Below, piece after piece: positions 41,268 to 49,588 of a DNA stretch of 64,000 nucleotides. A model generated the notes under the pieces. It made no database searches. It saw nothing but the letters and a program-made list of their open reading frames with translations, and was not told the origin of the DNA. Source of the stretch: an uncultured Hyphomicrobiales bacterium (GTDB lineage: Bacteria > Pseudomonadota > Alphaproteobacteria > Rhizobiales > Xanthobacteraceae); NCBI GenBank assembly GCA_903878085.1, contig CAIRGJ010000064.1:62001-126000 (forward strand), read 5' to 3'. Made by a program: the position numbers and the translations under genes. Position 1 is the stretch's first letter. Each line of letters begins with the position of its first letter.

Positions 41268-42476
41268 ATGACCCAGGCGACTCTGGTCGAGAACCGGCTG
41301 TCGCATATCCGCCTGATCTCGGTGATCAGCGCGGCGCATTTCGTGTCGCATTATTACATTCTGATCCTGGCGCCGCTGCTGCCCTTCGTGCGCGACGCTT
41401 ACGGCGTGAGCTACACCGAAATCGGGCTGGCGTTGACCGCGTTCAACGTCGTGACCGGCGCGTTGCAGACCCCGGCCGGGTTCCTGGTCGATTGGCTGGG
41501 CGCACGCGTTATCCTCATTATCGGCCTGCTGATCGGCGCGGTCGCCTTTGTCGTCGTCGGCCTGGTGGATTCGTTCTGGGTGATGGTGGCGATGTTCGGC
41601 CTCGCCGGCGTCGGCAACACCGTCTATCACCCGGCCGATTACGCGCTGCTGTCGCAACACGTGCCGGCCGACCGCATCGGCCAGGCGTTTTCGATCCATA
41701 CCTTTGCCGGCATGATGGGCTCGGCCTTTGCGCCGGCGAGCCTGCTGATGATGCAGAGCGTGTGGGGCTGGCGCGGCGCCTTCATCGGCGCCGGGCTGTT
41801 CGGCTTTGCGGTGGCGGCGATCCTGCTGATGGTGCGCGACAGCGCGCCGGCGCATGTCGCCGCACCGCCGCCGCCGCGCGCCGGCGCGGACAAACCCGCC
41901 GAAGGCTGGCGCCTGCTGATGTCGGCGCCGATCCTGATGAATCTGTTCTTCTTCGTGGTGATCGCCCTGATCAGTAGCGGCATGTTCAATTATTCCGTGG
42001 TCGCGCTCGGCGCCCTCTACGGCACGGACGTGGCGGTAGCCAACAGCGCGCTGTCCAGCCTGCTGCTGTTTTCGGCGTTCGGCGTGCTGGTCGGCGGTGT
42101 GATCGCCACGCGCGTCTCGCGCCACGCCTGGGTGGCGGCACTGGGACTGGCCACAATGGCGTTGACCGCCGCCCTGGTCGCGCAGTTCGACCTCGGCACC
42201 GTGCTGCTGATCGCGGTCATGACGGCCTTTGGCTTCTTCTACGGCGTGATCATGCCGTCGCGCGACATGATCGTGCGCGACGTCACCCCGCCCGGCTCGT
42301 TCGGCAAGGTGTTCGGTTTCGTCACCACCGGGTTTAATATCGGCGGCATCGTCTCGCCGCTGATTTTCGGCGCCATCATGGACCACGGCAGCCCGCGGCT
42401 GGTGTTCGTGGCGGTGGCGGCCTTCGCCCTGCTGTCGGTCTTCACCGTCATCAGCCTGCCCCGCAGGGCCGCCTGA
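41268..42476 (+). CDS. MFS transporter linked to the molybdenum hydroxylase subunit
   Basis: A 402-aa, 12-segment membrane protein. It starts MTQATLVENRLSHIRLISVISAAHFVSHYYILILAPLLPFVRDAYG, typical of FsR/NarK-like single-polypeptide MFS carriers in Rhizobiales, and has motif A-like LVDWLGARVILIIG. The ATG begins 2 bases after the upstream stop (TAACAATG), so it depends on the molybdoenzyme transcript. Direction and substrate are not evident. It is followed by a non-coding stretch and tRNA-Gln. Confidence 0.87.
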   Translation: MTQATLVENRLSHIRLISVISAAHFVSHYYILILAPLLPFVRDAYGVSYTEIGLALTAFNVVTGALQTPAGFLVDWLGARVILIIGLLIGAVAFVVVGLVDSFWVMVAMFGLAGVGNTVYHPADYALLSQHVPADRIGQAFSIHTFAGMMGSAFAPASLLMMQSVWGWRGAFIGAGLFGFAVAAILLMVRDSAPAHVAAPPPPRAGADKPAEGWRLLMSAPILMNLFFFVVIALISSGMFNYSVVALGALYGTDVAVANSALSSLLLFSAFGVLVGGVIATRVSRHAWVAALGLATMALTAALVAQFDLGTVLLIAVMTAFGFFYGVIMPSRDMIVRDVTPPGSFGKVFGFVTTGFNIGGIVSPLIFGAIMDHGSPRLVFVAVAAFALLSVFTVISLPRRAA

Positions 42477-42613
42477 TCCGGCGGTTTGGACCGGGAACCG
42501 GCCCGCTCCCGGCTCCGCCGGGACGGACTTGTCAAATCAATCGAATTGCCGCATGTCAGGGGCCTTCGGGTAGCTTGGTGGCGTCGTTTTCGTTTGCCAC
42601 CGGCCCGATCCGT

Positions 42614-42687
42614 TGGGGGATAGTTCAACGGTAGAACTGCGGACTCTGACTCCGTCAATCTAGGTTCGAATCCTAGTCCCCCAGCCA
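42614..42687 (+). tRNA. tRNA-Gln (anticodon CTG)
   Basis: The acceptor stem TGGGGGA/TCCCCCA pairs perfectly, discriminator G is followed by an encoded CCA, the D-arm reads AGTTCAACGGTAGAACT, and the anticodon arm GCGGA-CTCTGAC-TCCGT gives anticodon CTG. The T-arm is CTAGGTTCGAATCCTAG. No integrase or duplicated tRNA 3' end is seen nearby, so there is no sign that it serves as an attachment site. Confidence 0.97.
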
Positions 42688-42854
42688 TCCCCATCCACGC
42701 ATTTTCACCAATCGAAATCGAGAGCGTTTCCCGCCGAGATTCCGCGGGGCTGCGCCCAATTTGGGCTGGCCAACGGCCGATTTGTGGATCATCTTTCCGG
42801 CCGAGAGCACGACGCTGAGTCGCGCCACAAGAAACGAAATCAGGGGAGAACGCC

Positions 42855-44204
42855 GTGGCTCAATCAATCGAGGCATTCGTCGGTACTGCGCTGGACGACG
42901 CGAAAATATCGCCGCTGCATCGGCGCGTTATTGCGCTGATCGCCGCAGGATATTTCTTCGACGTCATCGACTTCGCCATCCTGGGCGCGCTGATCCCATT
43001 CATCCTTCAGTCCGGCTTTGCGACGCCGGCCGAAGCTGCCGCGATCGGCAGTTCCGCCATTTTCGGCATGTTCATCGGCACCGCCGGCCAGGGCGAATTC
43101 AGCGACCGGTTCGGCCGCAAGAACATCTACCAATTCAATCTGCTGCTATTCGGCATCTTCACGATCCTCGGCGCCTTCGCCCCGAGCGTCACACTGCTGG
43201 TCGCCTGCCGGTTCATCGCCGGCATCGGCCTCGGCGCCGAACAGCCGCTGGCCTTCGCTTATGCCGGCGAATATTCGCCCAAGCGCATTCGCGGCCGCAT
43301 CCTGGCGATCGTGCACTTCATCGGCGGCGCCTGCGTATGGCCCATCGGCACGGCGCTGGCGCTTGGCGTCGGCGGCATTGCTCCTTCGCCCGAATATGCC
43401 TGGCGCGGCATTTGGCTGCTGATCGGCGCCGGCGCGCTGATCGTTTGGGTGTTCCGCTTCACGCTGCCGGAGTCGCCGCGTTTTCTCGCGACCCACGGCC
43501 GCGGCGATGAAGCTCTCGCGGTGCTGACCAAGCTCGGCATCGCCGGGCCGACCGAGAAGCTCACCACCGACGTGGCGAGCGACACCAAGAGCGATCCGTT
43601 CGGCGTCGTGTTCCGGATGTTCCCGAAGCGCGTCATCGCCGGCATGATCTGCTTCTCGGCGTTCTTCGGCATCGCCATCGGGCTCGGCGCCTGGCTGCCG
43701 AATATCATGAACTCTAAGGGCTTCTCCATCACCAAGTCGCTGCAATATACCTTGGCGATGAACTTCGCGGTGCCCTGCGCCAGCCTGTTCATGATGTACG
43801 CGCTCGACAAATTCGGCCGTAAGCCGACGGCGGTCTGCGCCTTCATCGGCGCCGGCATCATGGCGATGGTGTTCGCCAGCGCCGGCACCGCGACCGAGTT
43901 GATCGTGGCCGGCTTCGTCATGATCTTCTTCGTCCAGGTCGCCGGCAACTCGATGCAGATCTTCGCGTCGGAGGTGTTCCCCACCAACGCACGCGCGTCC
44001 GGGTTCGGTTGGGCCGCGGGCGTCGGCCGGCTGTCGACCGCGTTCATCATGCCCATGATCCTGTGGGTGCAGGGCGGCTATGGCCTGACGACGGTGTTCG
44101 TCTGCCTCGCCACCTTCTTGGTGATCGCCGCCGGTGCAGTAACCCAGCTCGGCCCGGAGTCGCGTCAGAAGGGCCTCGATGAGGTCGCTGCGCCGACCGG
44201 CTGA
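42855..44204 (+). CDS. MFS metabolite:proton symporter (sugar/aromatic-acid type)
   Basis: A 449-aa, 12-segment carrier. It has the motif pair GEFSDRFGRKNIYQFNLLLFG and RFIAGIGLGAEQPLAFAYAGEYSPKRIRGR, typical of the sugar porter / AAHS / MHS branches of MFS, so it is probably an importer. GTG 42855 is chosen because AGGGGAG lies 6 bases upstream. It leads a same-strand group with the LVIVD protein, isomerase-like protein and Kelch protein, and the cluster suggests uptake of an organic acid, sugar or sugar acid. The 91-base gap to the next gene may contain a separate promoter. Confidence 0.87.
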   Translation: MAQSIEAFVGTALDDAKISPLHRRVIALIAAGYFFDVIDFAILGALIPFILQSGFATPAEAAAIGSSAIFGMFIGTAGQGEFSDRFGRKNIYQFNLLLFGIFTILGAFAPSVTLLVACRFIAGIGLGAEQPLAFAYAGEYSPKRIRGRILAIVHFIGGACVWPIGTALALGVGGIAPSPEYAWRGIWLLIGAGALIVWVFRFTLPESPRFLATHGRGDEALAVLTKLGIAGPTEKLTTDVASDTKSDPFGVVFRMFPKRVIAGMICFSAFFGIAIGLGAWLPNIMNSKGFSITKSLQYTLAMNFAVPCASLFMMYALDKFGRKPTAVCAFIGAGIMAMVFASAGTATELIVAGFVMIFFVQVAGNSMQIFASEVFPTNARASGFGWAAGVGRLSTAFIMPMILWVQGGYGLTTVFVCLATFLVIAAGAVTQLGPESRQKGLDEVAAPTG

Positions 44205-44295
44205 TCGGCATACGGGTAAGCTGCGAGGCCCGGTTCGGCGCCATGCCGGGCCGGGCCTCGCCAATTCTAACGGGCCCTTGGGTAGTCTTCAGACC

Positions 44296-45537
44296 ATGAC
44301 CACATCCGATTCAGGCGCGACCAGCAAGAACGTCCGGTTCGTTTCGCGCTGCGACCAAGGCGGCCGCTCCGACGGCGTGCAGGTCATCGTCGAAAAAGGC
44401 CACGCTTATATCGGCCACATGTTCAGCGACGGCTTTTCCGTCGTCGACGTGCGCGATGCACTCAAGCCCAAGACGGTCGCCTTCGTCGCAGCCCCCCCCA
44501 ACACGCGCTCGCATCACCTGCAAATCCACGGCGACCTGCTGCTGTGCGTGAACGGCCCGAATATCTGGGCGATGCAGCAATACGCCACGCAAGCCGATTA
44601 TTACGCCAAGTCGCTCGCCGACTCGTTCAAGAACCGCGAGCAGCCTTTCGGGGCGGGCTTACGCGTGTTCGATATTTCAAATCCCGCGTCGCCGCGCGAA
44701 ATCGCCTTCCTGCACATGCCCGGCTTCGGCGCGCACCGCATCTGGTGGGTCGGCGGGCGTTACGCTTATGTCTCGGTGCATCTCGAAGGTTTCATCGATC
44801 ACGTGCTTGCGATCGTCGATCTCGCCGATCCCACCAAGCCGATGCTGGCCGGTCACTGGTGGCTGCCCGGCATGTGGCGCGCCGGCGGCGAGACGCCGCC
44901 AGCTTCGTTCGGCAAGCGCACCGCGCTGCATCACATGATCACCGCCGGTAACCTCGGCTATTCAGCGTGGCGCGACGGCGGCTACACCATTCACGACCTC
45001 AGCGATCCGGTTCATCCGAAACTTTTGTCCCACCGCAACTATGCCCCGCCCTTCGGCGGCGGCGCGCATACGCCGCTGCCGCTGCCGGGCCGCAAGTTGC
45101 TGCTGCTGGCCGACGAAGCCACCGCAGCGAACTGCGCCAATGGGCTGGCCTATACCTGGGTGATCGACGTGCGCGCGCCGGACAATCCGGTCTCGATCGC
45201 GACCCTGCCGACGCCCGCCGAGGAAGATTTCTGCGCCAAGGGCGCCAAGTTTGGGCCGCATAATCTGCATGAGAACCGGCCCGGCTCGCTGCAGACCGAA
45301 AACACGATTTTCGCCACCTATCACAATGCCGGCCTGCGGATCTATGACATCCGCGACGCATTCCAGCCTACGGAAGTCGGCTATTTCGTACCCCCGCCAC
45401 CGGAAAAGATCGTCGACCAGCGGCCGAACCCGACCAAGATCATCCAATCCTGCGACGTCTACGTCGACCCCACCGGCCTGATGTATCTCACCGACACCAA
45501 TGCAGGGCTCTACATCCTGCAATACGAAGGACACTAA
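44296..45537 (+). CDS. LVIVD-repeat beta-propeller protein with one His cluster per blade
   Basis: A 413-aa protein with blades of the LVIVD type: GLRVFDISNPASPREIAF, VLAIVDLADPTKPMLAGH, GYTIHDLSDPVHPKLLSH and GLRIYDIRDAFQPTEVGY. There is no signal peptide, unlike many LVIVD proteins, so it is probably cytosolic. Near the start of successive blades are SHHLQIHG (about residue 72), GAHRIWW (144), ALHHMIT (210), GAHTPLP (255) and GPHNLHEN (320). This regular His pattern resembles metal-lined propellers such as selenium-binding protein/methanethiol oxidase; that is inference. Enzyme activity in a catabolic step with the neighbouring isomerase is plausible. A palindromic repeat follows the stop. 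Confidence 0.82.
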   Translation: MTTSDSGATSKNVRFVSRCDQGGRSDGVQVIVEKGHAYIGHMFSDGFSVVDVRDALKPKTVAFVAAPPNTRSHHLQIHGDLLLCVNGPNIWAMQQYATQADYYAKSLADSFKNREQPFGAGLRVFDISNPASPREIAFLHMPGFGAHRIWWVGGRYAYVSVHLEGFIDHVLAIVDLADPTKPMLAGHWWLPGMWRAGGETPPASFGKRTALHHMITAGNLGYSAWRDGGYTIHDLSDPVHPKLLSHRNYAPPFGGGAHTPLPLPGRKLLLLADEATAANCANGLAYTWVIDVRAPDNPVSIATLPTPAEEDFCAKGAKFGPHNLHENRPGSLQTENTIFATYHNAGLRIYDIRDAFQPTEVGYFVPPPPEKIVDQRPNPTKIIQSCDVYVDPTGLMYLTDTNAGLYILQYEGH

Positions 45538-45538
45538 C

Positions 45539-45587
45539 GCGCATGATCCCGAAAAGTGCGAACCGGTTTTCGGATGAGATCATGCGC
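45539..45587. repeat. 49-bp palindromic repeat, copy 2
   Basis: GCGCATGATCCCGAAAAGTGCGAACCGGTTTTCGG... ending GATCATGCGC is the inverted counterpart of the element at 18676-18724, with the same length and a few substitutions. It lies between the LVIVD gene stop and the ribosome binding site of the isomerase-like gene, so a transcript spanning both would carry the hairpin. Confidence 0.87.
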
Positions 45588-45604
45588 AATAAAGGAAATT
45601 GATA

Positions 45605-46444
45605 ATGGCGGAAAAATTCGGGCGCCTCGCCCTTCATATGTGGACCATCGACACCACGCCGCTGGCCACCGCGCTCGATGCCGCCAAGCAGGCCGGTTAT
45701 GACGCGGTCGAACTGCGCCGCACCGATTTTAAGCGCTGCTTCGACGCCGGCATGACCAACGCGCAGGTGCTCGACATCGTCAAGAAGAGCGGCATTCCGT
45801 GCGGCGTGCTCGGCGTCGAATACGGCTGGCTATTCGCCACCGGCGACGAGAGTAAGCGGCTGTTCGATGTGTTCCGCGAATCTTGCGAGAACGCGGTGGC
45901 GATGGGCTGCGACATGCTGATGAGCGCGCCGGGTCAGGTGCAAGGCTCGATCAAGGACGCCATCGGCTACCTCAAGCGCGCCGGCGATATCGCCGCCGAA
46001 TACAAGCTCAGGCTCGCCATCGAATTCAACTCGCAGCATGACGTGCTCAACAGCCTTCCGGTGCTGACCGAACTCATCACCGGCGCCAACAAGCCGAATT
46101 GCGGCTATCTGGTCGACGCCTATCACTTCACCCGCAGCGGCGCCGGCGGCCGCGGCTTCGCGCCGATCCCCGCCGAGCAGATCTTCTGCTTCCAATATAG
46201 CGATCTGTCACCAACCCCAGTGACCGGCGTTAAGCGGCCGACCGATCGCCTGCCGCCCGGCAAAGGCGTGGTGCAATGGCGCGAGATGCTCGGCCTGCTC
46301 GCCGAAAAAGGCTACACCGGCTACCTGAGCTACGAAGCGCCCAACCCCGACCAATGGGCGCGCTCGCCTTATGACGTCGCACGCGAGGGCGTCGAGCTGA
46401 CGCGCAAGCTGCTCACCGATTACGTTCCCTCCTACAAAGCCTGA
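45605..46444 (+). CDS. Sugar phosphate isomerase/epimerase-like TIM barrel protein
   Basis: A 279-aa AP-endonuclease-2/xylose-isomerase-like TIM barrel protein. Likely metal ligands are Glu in LAIEFNSQHD, Asp/His in YLVDAYHFTRSG, Gln/Asp in IFCFQYSDLS and Glu in GYLSYEAPNP, as in the IolE/IolI/hydroxypyruvate isomerase group. It is cytosolic. ATG 45605 has AAAGGA 8 bases upstream. Only 8 bases separate it from the Kelch gene. The fold covers isomerases, epimerases and dehydratases, so the exact reaction is open. Confidence 0.87.
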   Translation: MAEKFGRLALHMWTIDTTPLATALDAAKQAGYDAVELRRTDFKRCFDAGMTNAQVLDIVKKSGIPCGVLGVEYGWLFATGDESKRLFDVFRESCENAVAMGCDMLMSAPGQVQGSIKDAIGYLKRAGDIAAEYKLRLAIEFNSQHDVLNSLPVLTELITGANKPNCGYLVDAYHFTRSGAGGRGFAPIPAEQIFCFQYSDLSPTPVTGVKRPTDRLPPGKGVVQWREMLGLLAEKGYTGYLSYEAPNPDQWARSPYDVAREGVELTRKLLTDYVPSYKA

Positions 46445-46452
46445 GGCATCCT

Positions 46453-47481
46453 ATGACCGACGCAGCCACCACCGATCCGCTGTTCGCGGGCCTGAACGAC
46501 AAGACGATCACCGCCATCCCGGCGACCGTGGAGAAGCAGCGCTACCTCACCAGCGTCGCACCCAAGGCCGCCAATTCCGGCAAATGGGTGGAGATGCCGC
46601 GGCTGCCGATTGCGACCGGCGAGCATGCCGTGATCGAGTGCCAGGGCAACATTCACGTCATCGCCGGTTACGCGCGCCATCGCGTCGACGGCAATTTCCA
46701 TCAAGTCTACGATGGCAAGGCGAAGACCTGGTCGCTGAAGGCCGAATTCCCAATCCGCTGCAATCACGTCGCCGGCGTGTCGATCGGTTCGAAGGTCTAT
46801 ACCTTCGGCGGCTTCATCGAGCAGAACCGCTGCCCGCATTCCAAGTGCTACATTTACGACACCGCGACCGACCAATGGTCGCCGATCGCTGGCCTGGCGC
46901 GGCCGCGCGGCGCGATTTCCGCGATCGTGCTCGACGGCAAGATTCATCTGCTCGGCGGCCGCGACGTGCGCTCGGTCGAGTGGCACGAGATCTACGATCC
47001 GGCGACCGACAAATACACCATCCTCGGCGGCATGCGCGGCTCGACCGGCACGCAGCCTTTCGTCGGCCAGCGCGATCATATGGGCGTCGCCGTGGTCGAC
47101 GGAAAAATCCACGCCATCGCCGGCCGCATGGACTCATACGATTTCAACACTGGCTTGAACGCGGTCTACGATCCCAAGACCGACGGCTGGACCTTCCGCG
47201 CACCATTGCCGACGCCGCGTAGCGGGCCGTCATGCGTCTATATCAACGGCAAGATCGTGGTGTTCGGCGGCGAAGCCACCGGCAAGGTGTTCGGCACCAA
47301 CGAATCCTACGATCCCAAGACCGATAGTTGGGAGCAACTGGCGCCGATGGCAATCCCGCGTCATGGCCTGCATGGAGCTACCTGCGCCGTGATCGGCAAC
47401 ATGGTGCATGTGCCCGGCGGTGGTCCGGTGCCCGGCGGCCAAGTGCAAGGCGCCTACCACGACGCCTTCACGTTCGGCTGA
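46453..47481 (+). CDS. Kelch-repeat beta-propeller protein
   Basis: A 342-aa protein with Kelch blades: IHVIAGYARHRVDGNFHQVYDGKAKTWSL, VYTFGGFIEQNR, IHLLGGRDVRSVEWHEIYDPATDKYT, IHAIAGRMDSYDFNTGLNAVYDPKTDGWT and IVVFGGEATGKVFGTNESYDPKTDSWE. No signal peptide is seen. Some Kelch propellers are sugar-acid mutarotases or epimerases (NanM type) or lactone-acting enzymes, which would fit next to an isomerase-like protein and a carrier, but this is inference. It ends the cluster at a strong bidirectional terminator. Confidence 0.88.
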   Translation: MTDAATTDPLFAGLNDKTITAIPATVEKQRYLTSVAPKAANSGKWVEMPRLPIATGEHAVIECQGNIHVIAGYARHRVDGNFHQVYDGKAKTWSLKAEFPIRCNHVAGVSIGSKVYTFGGFIEQNRCPHSKCYIYDTATDQWSPIAGLARPRGAISAIVLDGKIHLLGGRDVRSVEWHEIYDPATDKYTILGGMRGSTGTQPFVGQRDHMGVAVVDGKIHAIAGRMDSYDFNTGLNAVYDPKTDGWTFRAPLPTPRSGPSCVYINGKIVVFGGEATGKVFGTNESYDPKTDSWEQLAPMAIPRHGLHGATCAVIGNMVHVPGGGPVPGGQVQGAYHDAFTFG

Positions 47482-47498
47482 GGCGAGCCAATTTGCAT

Positions 47499-47535
47499 AA
47501 AAAAAACGGCCGCCCCATCGGCGGCCGTTTTCTTT
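47499..47535. terminator. Bidirectional Rho-independent terminator
   Basis: ACGGCCGCC / GGCGGCCGT form a 9-bp stem with a short CCATC loop. It has an A-run on the left and TTTTCTTTTG on the right, so it can end both the Kelch transcript (plus) and the DUF992 transcript (minus). Confidence 0.92.
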
Positions 47536-47557
47536 TGTCGCCGGTCAGACCGGGCGC

Positions 47558-48043
47558 TTACTGCGCCGGACGAAGCAGAAGTTCGGAGACGCCGACCGCA
47601 AGGTTGAGGCCCGTCTGCCCCTGCACCGATACCGGCTGCAAGGCGACGGTGCGGTTCGAGCCGCCGACCAGCACGTTGGCGCCGAGGCCTGCGCCGACCG
47701 TCACTTCGGCGCTGCCGCCGGCGTAATTACCGGCCAGCGCGCCGAAATGCTTGTTGCTGGGCGCAAACACCGACCAGATCATCTCGCCGCCTGAAGTGGC
47801 GCCGACATCGAGGCCGAATTTGCTGATCGCGCCGGTATAGACCTCGCGCGGGCCGGGCTGCGCCGGGGTGAACATGCAAGCTATGGCTTTCTTCGACGTG
47901 ATGATCAGGCCGATGCCGCCGGAAATGTCGCAGGTCAGTGTACCGACTTTGGCGCGGTTCGGAGCCTGCGCCATGCTCGCGGCCGGCAGAAAAACTGCGG
48001 CAGCAACCGCCACGACAGCGAATGCGGTCAAAGTCCTACGCAT
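47558..48043 (-). CDS. DUF992 family secreted protein
   Basis: A 161-aa protein with a signal peptide (VVAVAAAVFLPAASMAQ) and a DUF992 domain: VGTLTCDISGGIGLIITSKKAIACMFTP, with two Cys that may form a disulfide, and YTGAISKFGLDVGATSGGEMIWSVFAP. It is a periplasmic or outer-surface beta-rich protein common in Rhizobiales; the function is unknown. ATG 48043 opens the signal peptide. A terminator follows the gene. No EcfG motif is seen in front of it. Confidence 0.9.
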   Translation of the reverse strand: MRRTLTAFAVVAVAAAVFLPAASMAQAPNRAKVGTLTCDISGGIGLIITSKKAIACMFTPAQPGPREVYTGAISKFGLDVGATSGGEMIWSVFAPSNKHFGALAGNYAGGSAEVTVGAGLGANVLVGGSNRTVALQPVSVQGQTGLNLAVGVSELLLRPAQ

Positions 48044-48130
48044 GAAACACTCCTAATTCGCCGAATAATTGCCAAATAACGCCGCCCCGCACAACGGGGT
48101 TCTCGTGGCGGCCCTGCCCTAAAGGCGTAT

Positions 48131-48433
48131 TCAGCCGACGCAGCTGCGGGCGAAATTGGCGCGTGCTGAAGCCGCCAAGGGGCTAAACGCCGGCTCGCAA
48201 CCGGTCAACACAGTGGGACCGCGCGGCGGCTCGGGCTGGCGCTTGCCGATTGTCGTGACGGGAATCCGGTCGCCTTTATTCGTGCGATTGACCGACTGAA
48301 GGGCCGCGTCGCCATTAAATACCGCCGGCGACGCACCAACCCGCGCAAAGCCAAGCAGGATCGGGGCCGAAACCATATCCAAGGCAAGCACCACCAGGAG
48401 GCCTGCCATGAGATATGACGCAAAGCCGCGCAT
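48131..48433 (-). CDS. Small exported protein of unknown function, EcfG-promoter driven
   Basis: A 100-aa protein with an N-terminal hydrophobic segment (YLMAGLLVVLALDMVSA), probably a signal anchor or signal peptide, and a C-terminal module LTGCEPAFSPLAASARANFARSCVG with two Cys. I recall similar CEPAFSP...ARAN..RC ends in small Bradyrhizobium-type proteins of unknown function. GGAG lies about 8 bases before the ATG, and an exact general stress promoter motif lies 27 bases before it, so it is probably induced by stress. It is downstream of the HWE kinase on the same strand. Confidence 0.75.
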   Translation of the reverse strand: MRGFASYLMAGLLVVLALDMVSAPILLGFARVGASPAVFNGDAALQSVNRTNKGDRIPVTTIGKRQPEPPRGPTVLTGCEPAFSPLAASARANFARSCVG

Positions 48434-48460
48434 CGCCCGTCTCCGTGGATACGAGGAGGA

Positions 48461-48485
48461 AACGGCGAAAAGCGATATTAGTTCC
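48461..48485 (-). promoter_or_regulatory. EcfG-type general stress promoter for the 100-aa protein
   Basis: Read on the minus strand the sequence is GGAAC-N16-CGTT (plus strand AACG at 48461, GTTCC at 48481). This matches the EcfG/RpoE2 consensus exactly. It lies in the short gap between the HWE kinase stop and the small gene, with the -10 element 27 bases from the ATG. Confidence 0.85.
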
Positions 48486-48493
48486 TCACACCT

Positions 48494-49588
48494 TCAGGGG
48501 GTCGCAAGTATCTGGCTTGCAGGAATGACGACCCGGCAATGAAGCCCTTCGGGTTCGAACGCCAAATTCACCTCGGCATCGAGTGCGTGGGCGAGGTTGC
48601 GCTCAATCACCATGCTGCCGAAGCCGGTCTTGCGCCGCGCCTTCACTTTGGGGCCGCCTTGCTCGCGCCAATCCAGTTCGACCGCGGGACCGTCGGCGGT
48701 TTCGCGTTGGCCCCAGGTGATCGAGACGCGGCCTGTCGGCACCGACAGCGCACCGAACTTCTCGGCATTGACGGCCAGTTCATGCAACGCCAGACCGAGA
48801 TTTTGCGCAGCTTCCGGCTTGAGTGCGATGGATGGTCCTTCGATCGCCACCTGCTCGGCGCCGGGTTCGATATGGCCGGCGAGTTGCGACCGGATCAGTT
48901 CGCCCAATGATGCGCCATGCCAACTCTCGCGCACCAGCAAATCGTGCGATGCGGCCAACGCCTGCAAACGCGCACCGAACTGGGTAAGAAAGGCCTCGAC
49001 CGAGCCGGCGTGTCTCGCCGTCTGCCGCGCCATGCCCTGGATCACCGCCAGCAGATTTTTCGAGCGGTGCGTGAGTTCCCGCAGCAACAGACGCAGATGC
49101 GCCTCGCCCTCTTTGCGCTCTGTCACGTCAATCGACGCGCAGGTAATACCGACGATATCGCCAGATTCGCTCCGCAACGGCTCGACATGCAGGTCGCACC
49201 ACCGCGCGTGATGCGGACCGTCAGCGCCGTCAAAACAGACCTCGGCGCGCGTCGGATGTCCGGCCGAAAGCGCCTCACGCTTGAGCGCGATGATGGTGGC
49301 GCCGCTGTCGGACGCGAATAACTCTTCGTCTGTGCGTCCGAGAATTTCGTCGATCGAGCGGCCGAACATCGGATTACTCAAGGACGTGTAACGGAGATCG
49401 CGGTCCTGCGTATAAACGGTCACTTTTGAACCGCGTAGCGCGGTCTCGTAGCGCGCAAACCGCGCGCGCAACAAATTCAGCTCCCACGCTTGCGCGTTCA
49501 GCTGGCCTTCGAGCCACCGGCATTCTTCTTGGGCGTTATCGTACGCGACTTGAAGCTTTGCCGCCTCTGGATCGTCTTTGTCCGGCAT
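48494..49588 (-). CDS. PAS-HWE sensor histidine kinase, cytosolic
   Basis: A 364-aa kinase with no membrane segment. Residues 1-48 are a probable coiled coil, about 50-160 a PAS domain (VYTQDRDLRYTSLSNPMFG) with a PAC end VTERK, and about 165-364 the HWE kinase. The phosphoacceptor is His174 in ELTHRSKNLLAVIQGMARQT. The HWE hallmarks are the His in LHELAVNAEKFGAL and WRE in ELDWREQGGP. ATG 49588 has TAGGA about 8 bases upstream. HWE kinases commonly feed PhyR in alphaproteobacteria. This one lies between two EcfG-promoter units and 4.5 kb from phyR, and no other response regulator is adjacent. Confidence 0.92.
   Translation of the reverse strand: MPDKDDPEAAKLQVAYDNAQEECRWLEGQLNAQAWELNLLRARFARYETALRGSKVTVYTQDRDLRYTSLSNPMFGRSIDEILGRTDEELFASDSGATIIALKREALSAGHPTRAEVCFDGADGPHHARWCDLHVEPLRSESGDIVGITCASIDVTERKEGEAHLRLLLRELTHRSKNLLAVIQGMARQTARHAGSVEAFLTQFGARLQALAASHDLLVRESWHGASLGELIRSQLAGHIEPGAEQVAIEGPSIALKPEAAQNLGLALHELAVNAEKFGALSVPTGRVSITWGQRETADGPAVELDWREQGGPKVKARRKTGFGSMVIERNLAHALDAEVNLAFEPEGLHCRVVIPASQILATP

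Noticed and set aside
41262-42386. 374-aa minus-strand ORF across the MFS gene
   Set aside because: Composition (His, Arg, Asp, Gln rich) is typical of the reverse frame of a membrane protein gene.
42614-42687. tRNA-Gln as an integration site
   Set aside because: No integrase, no repeated tRNA 3' end and no mobile genes in the flanks.
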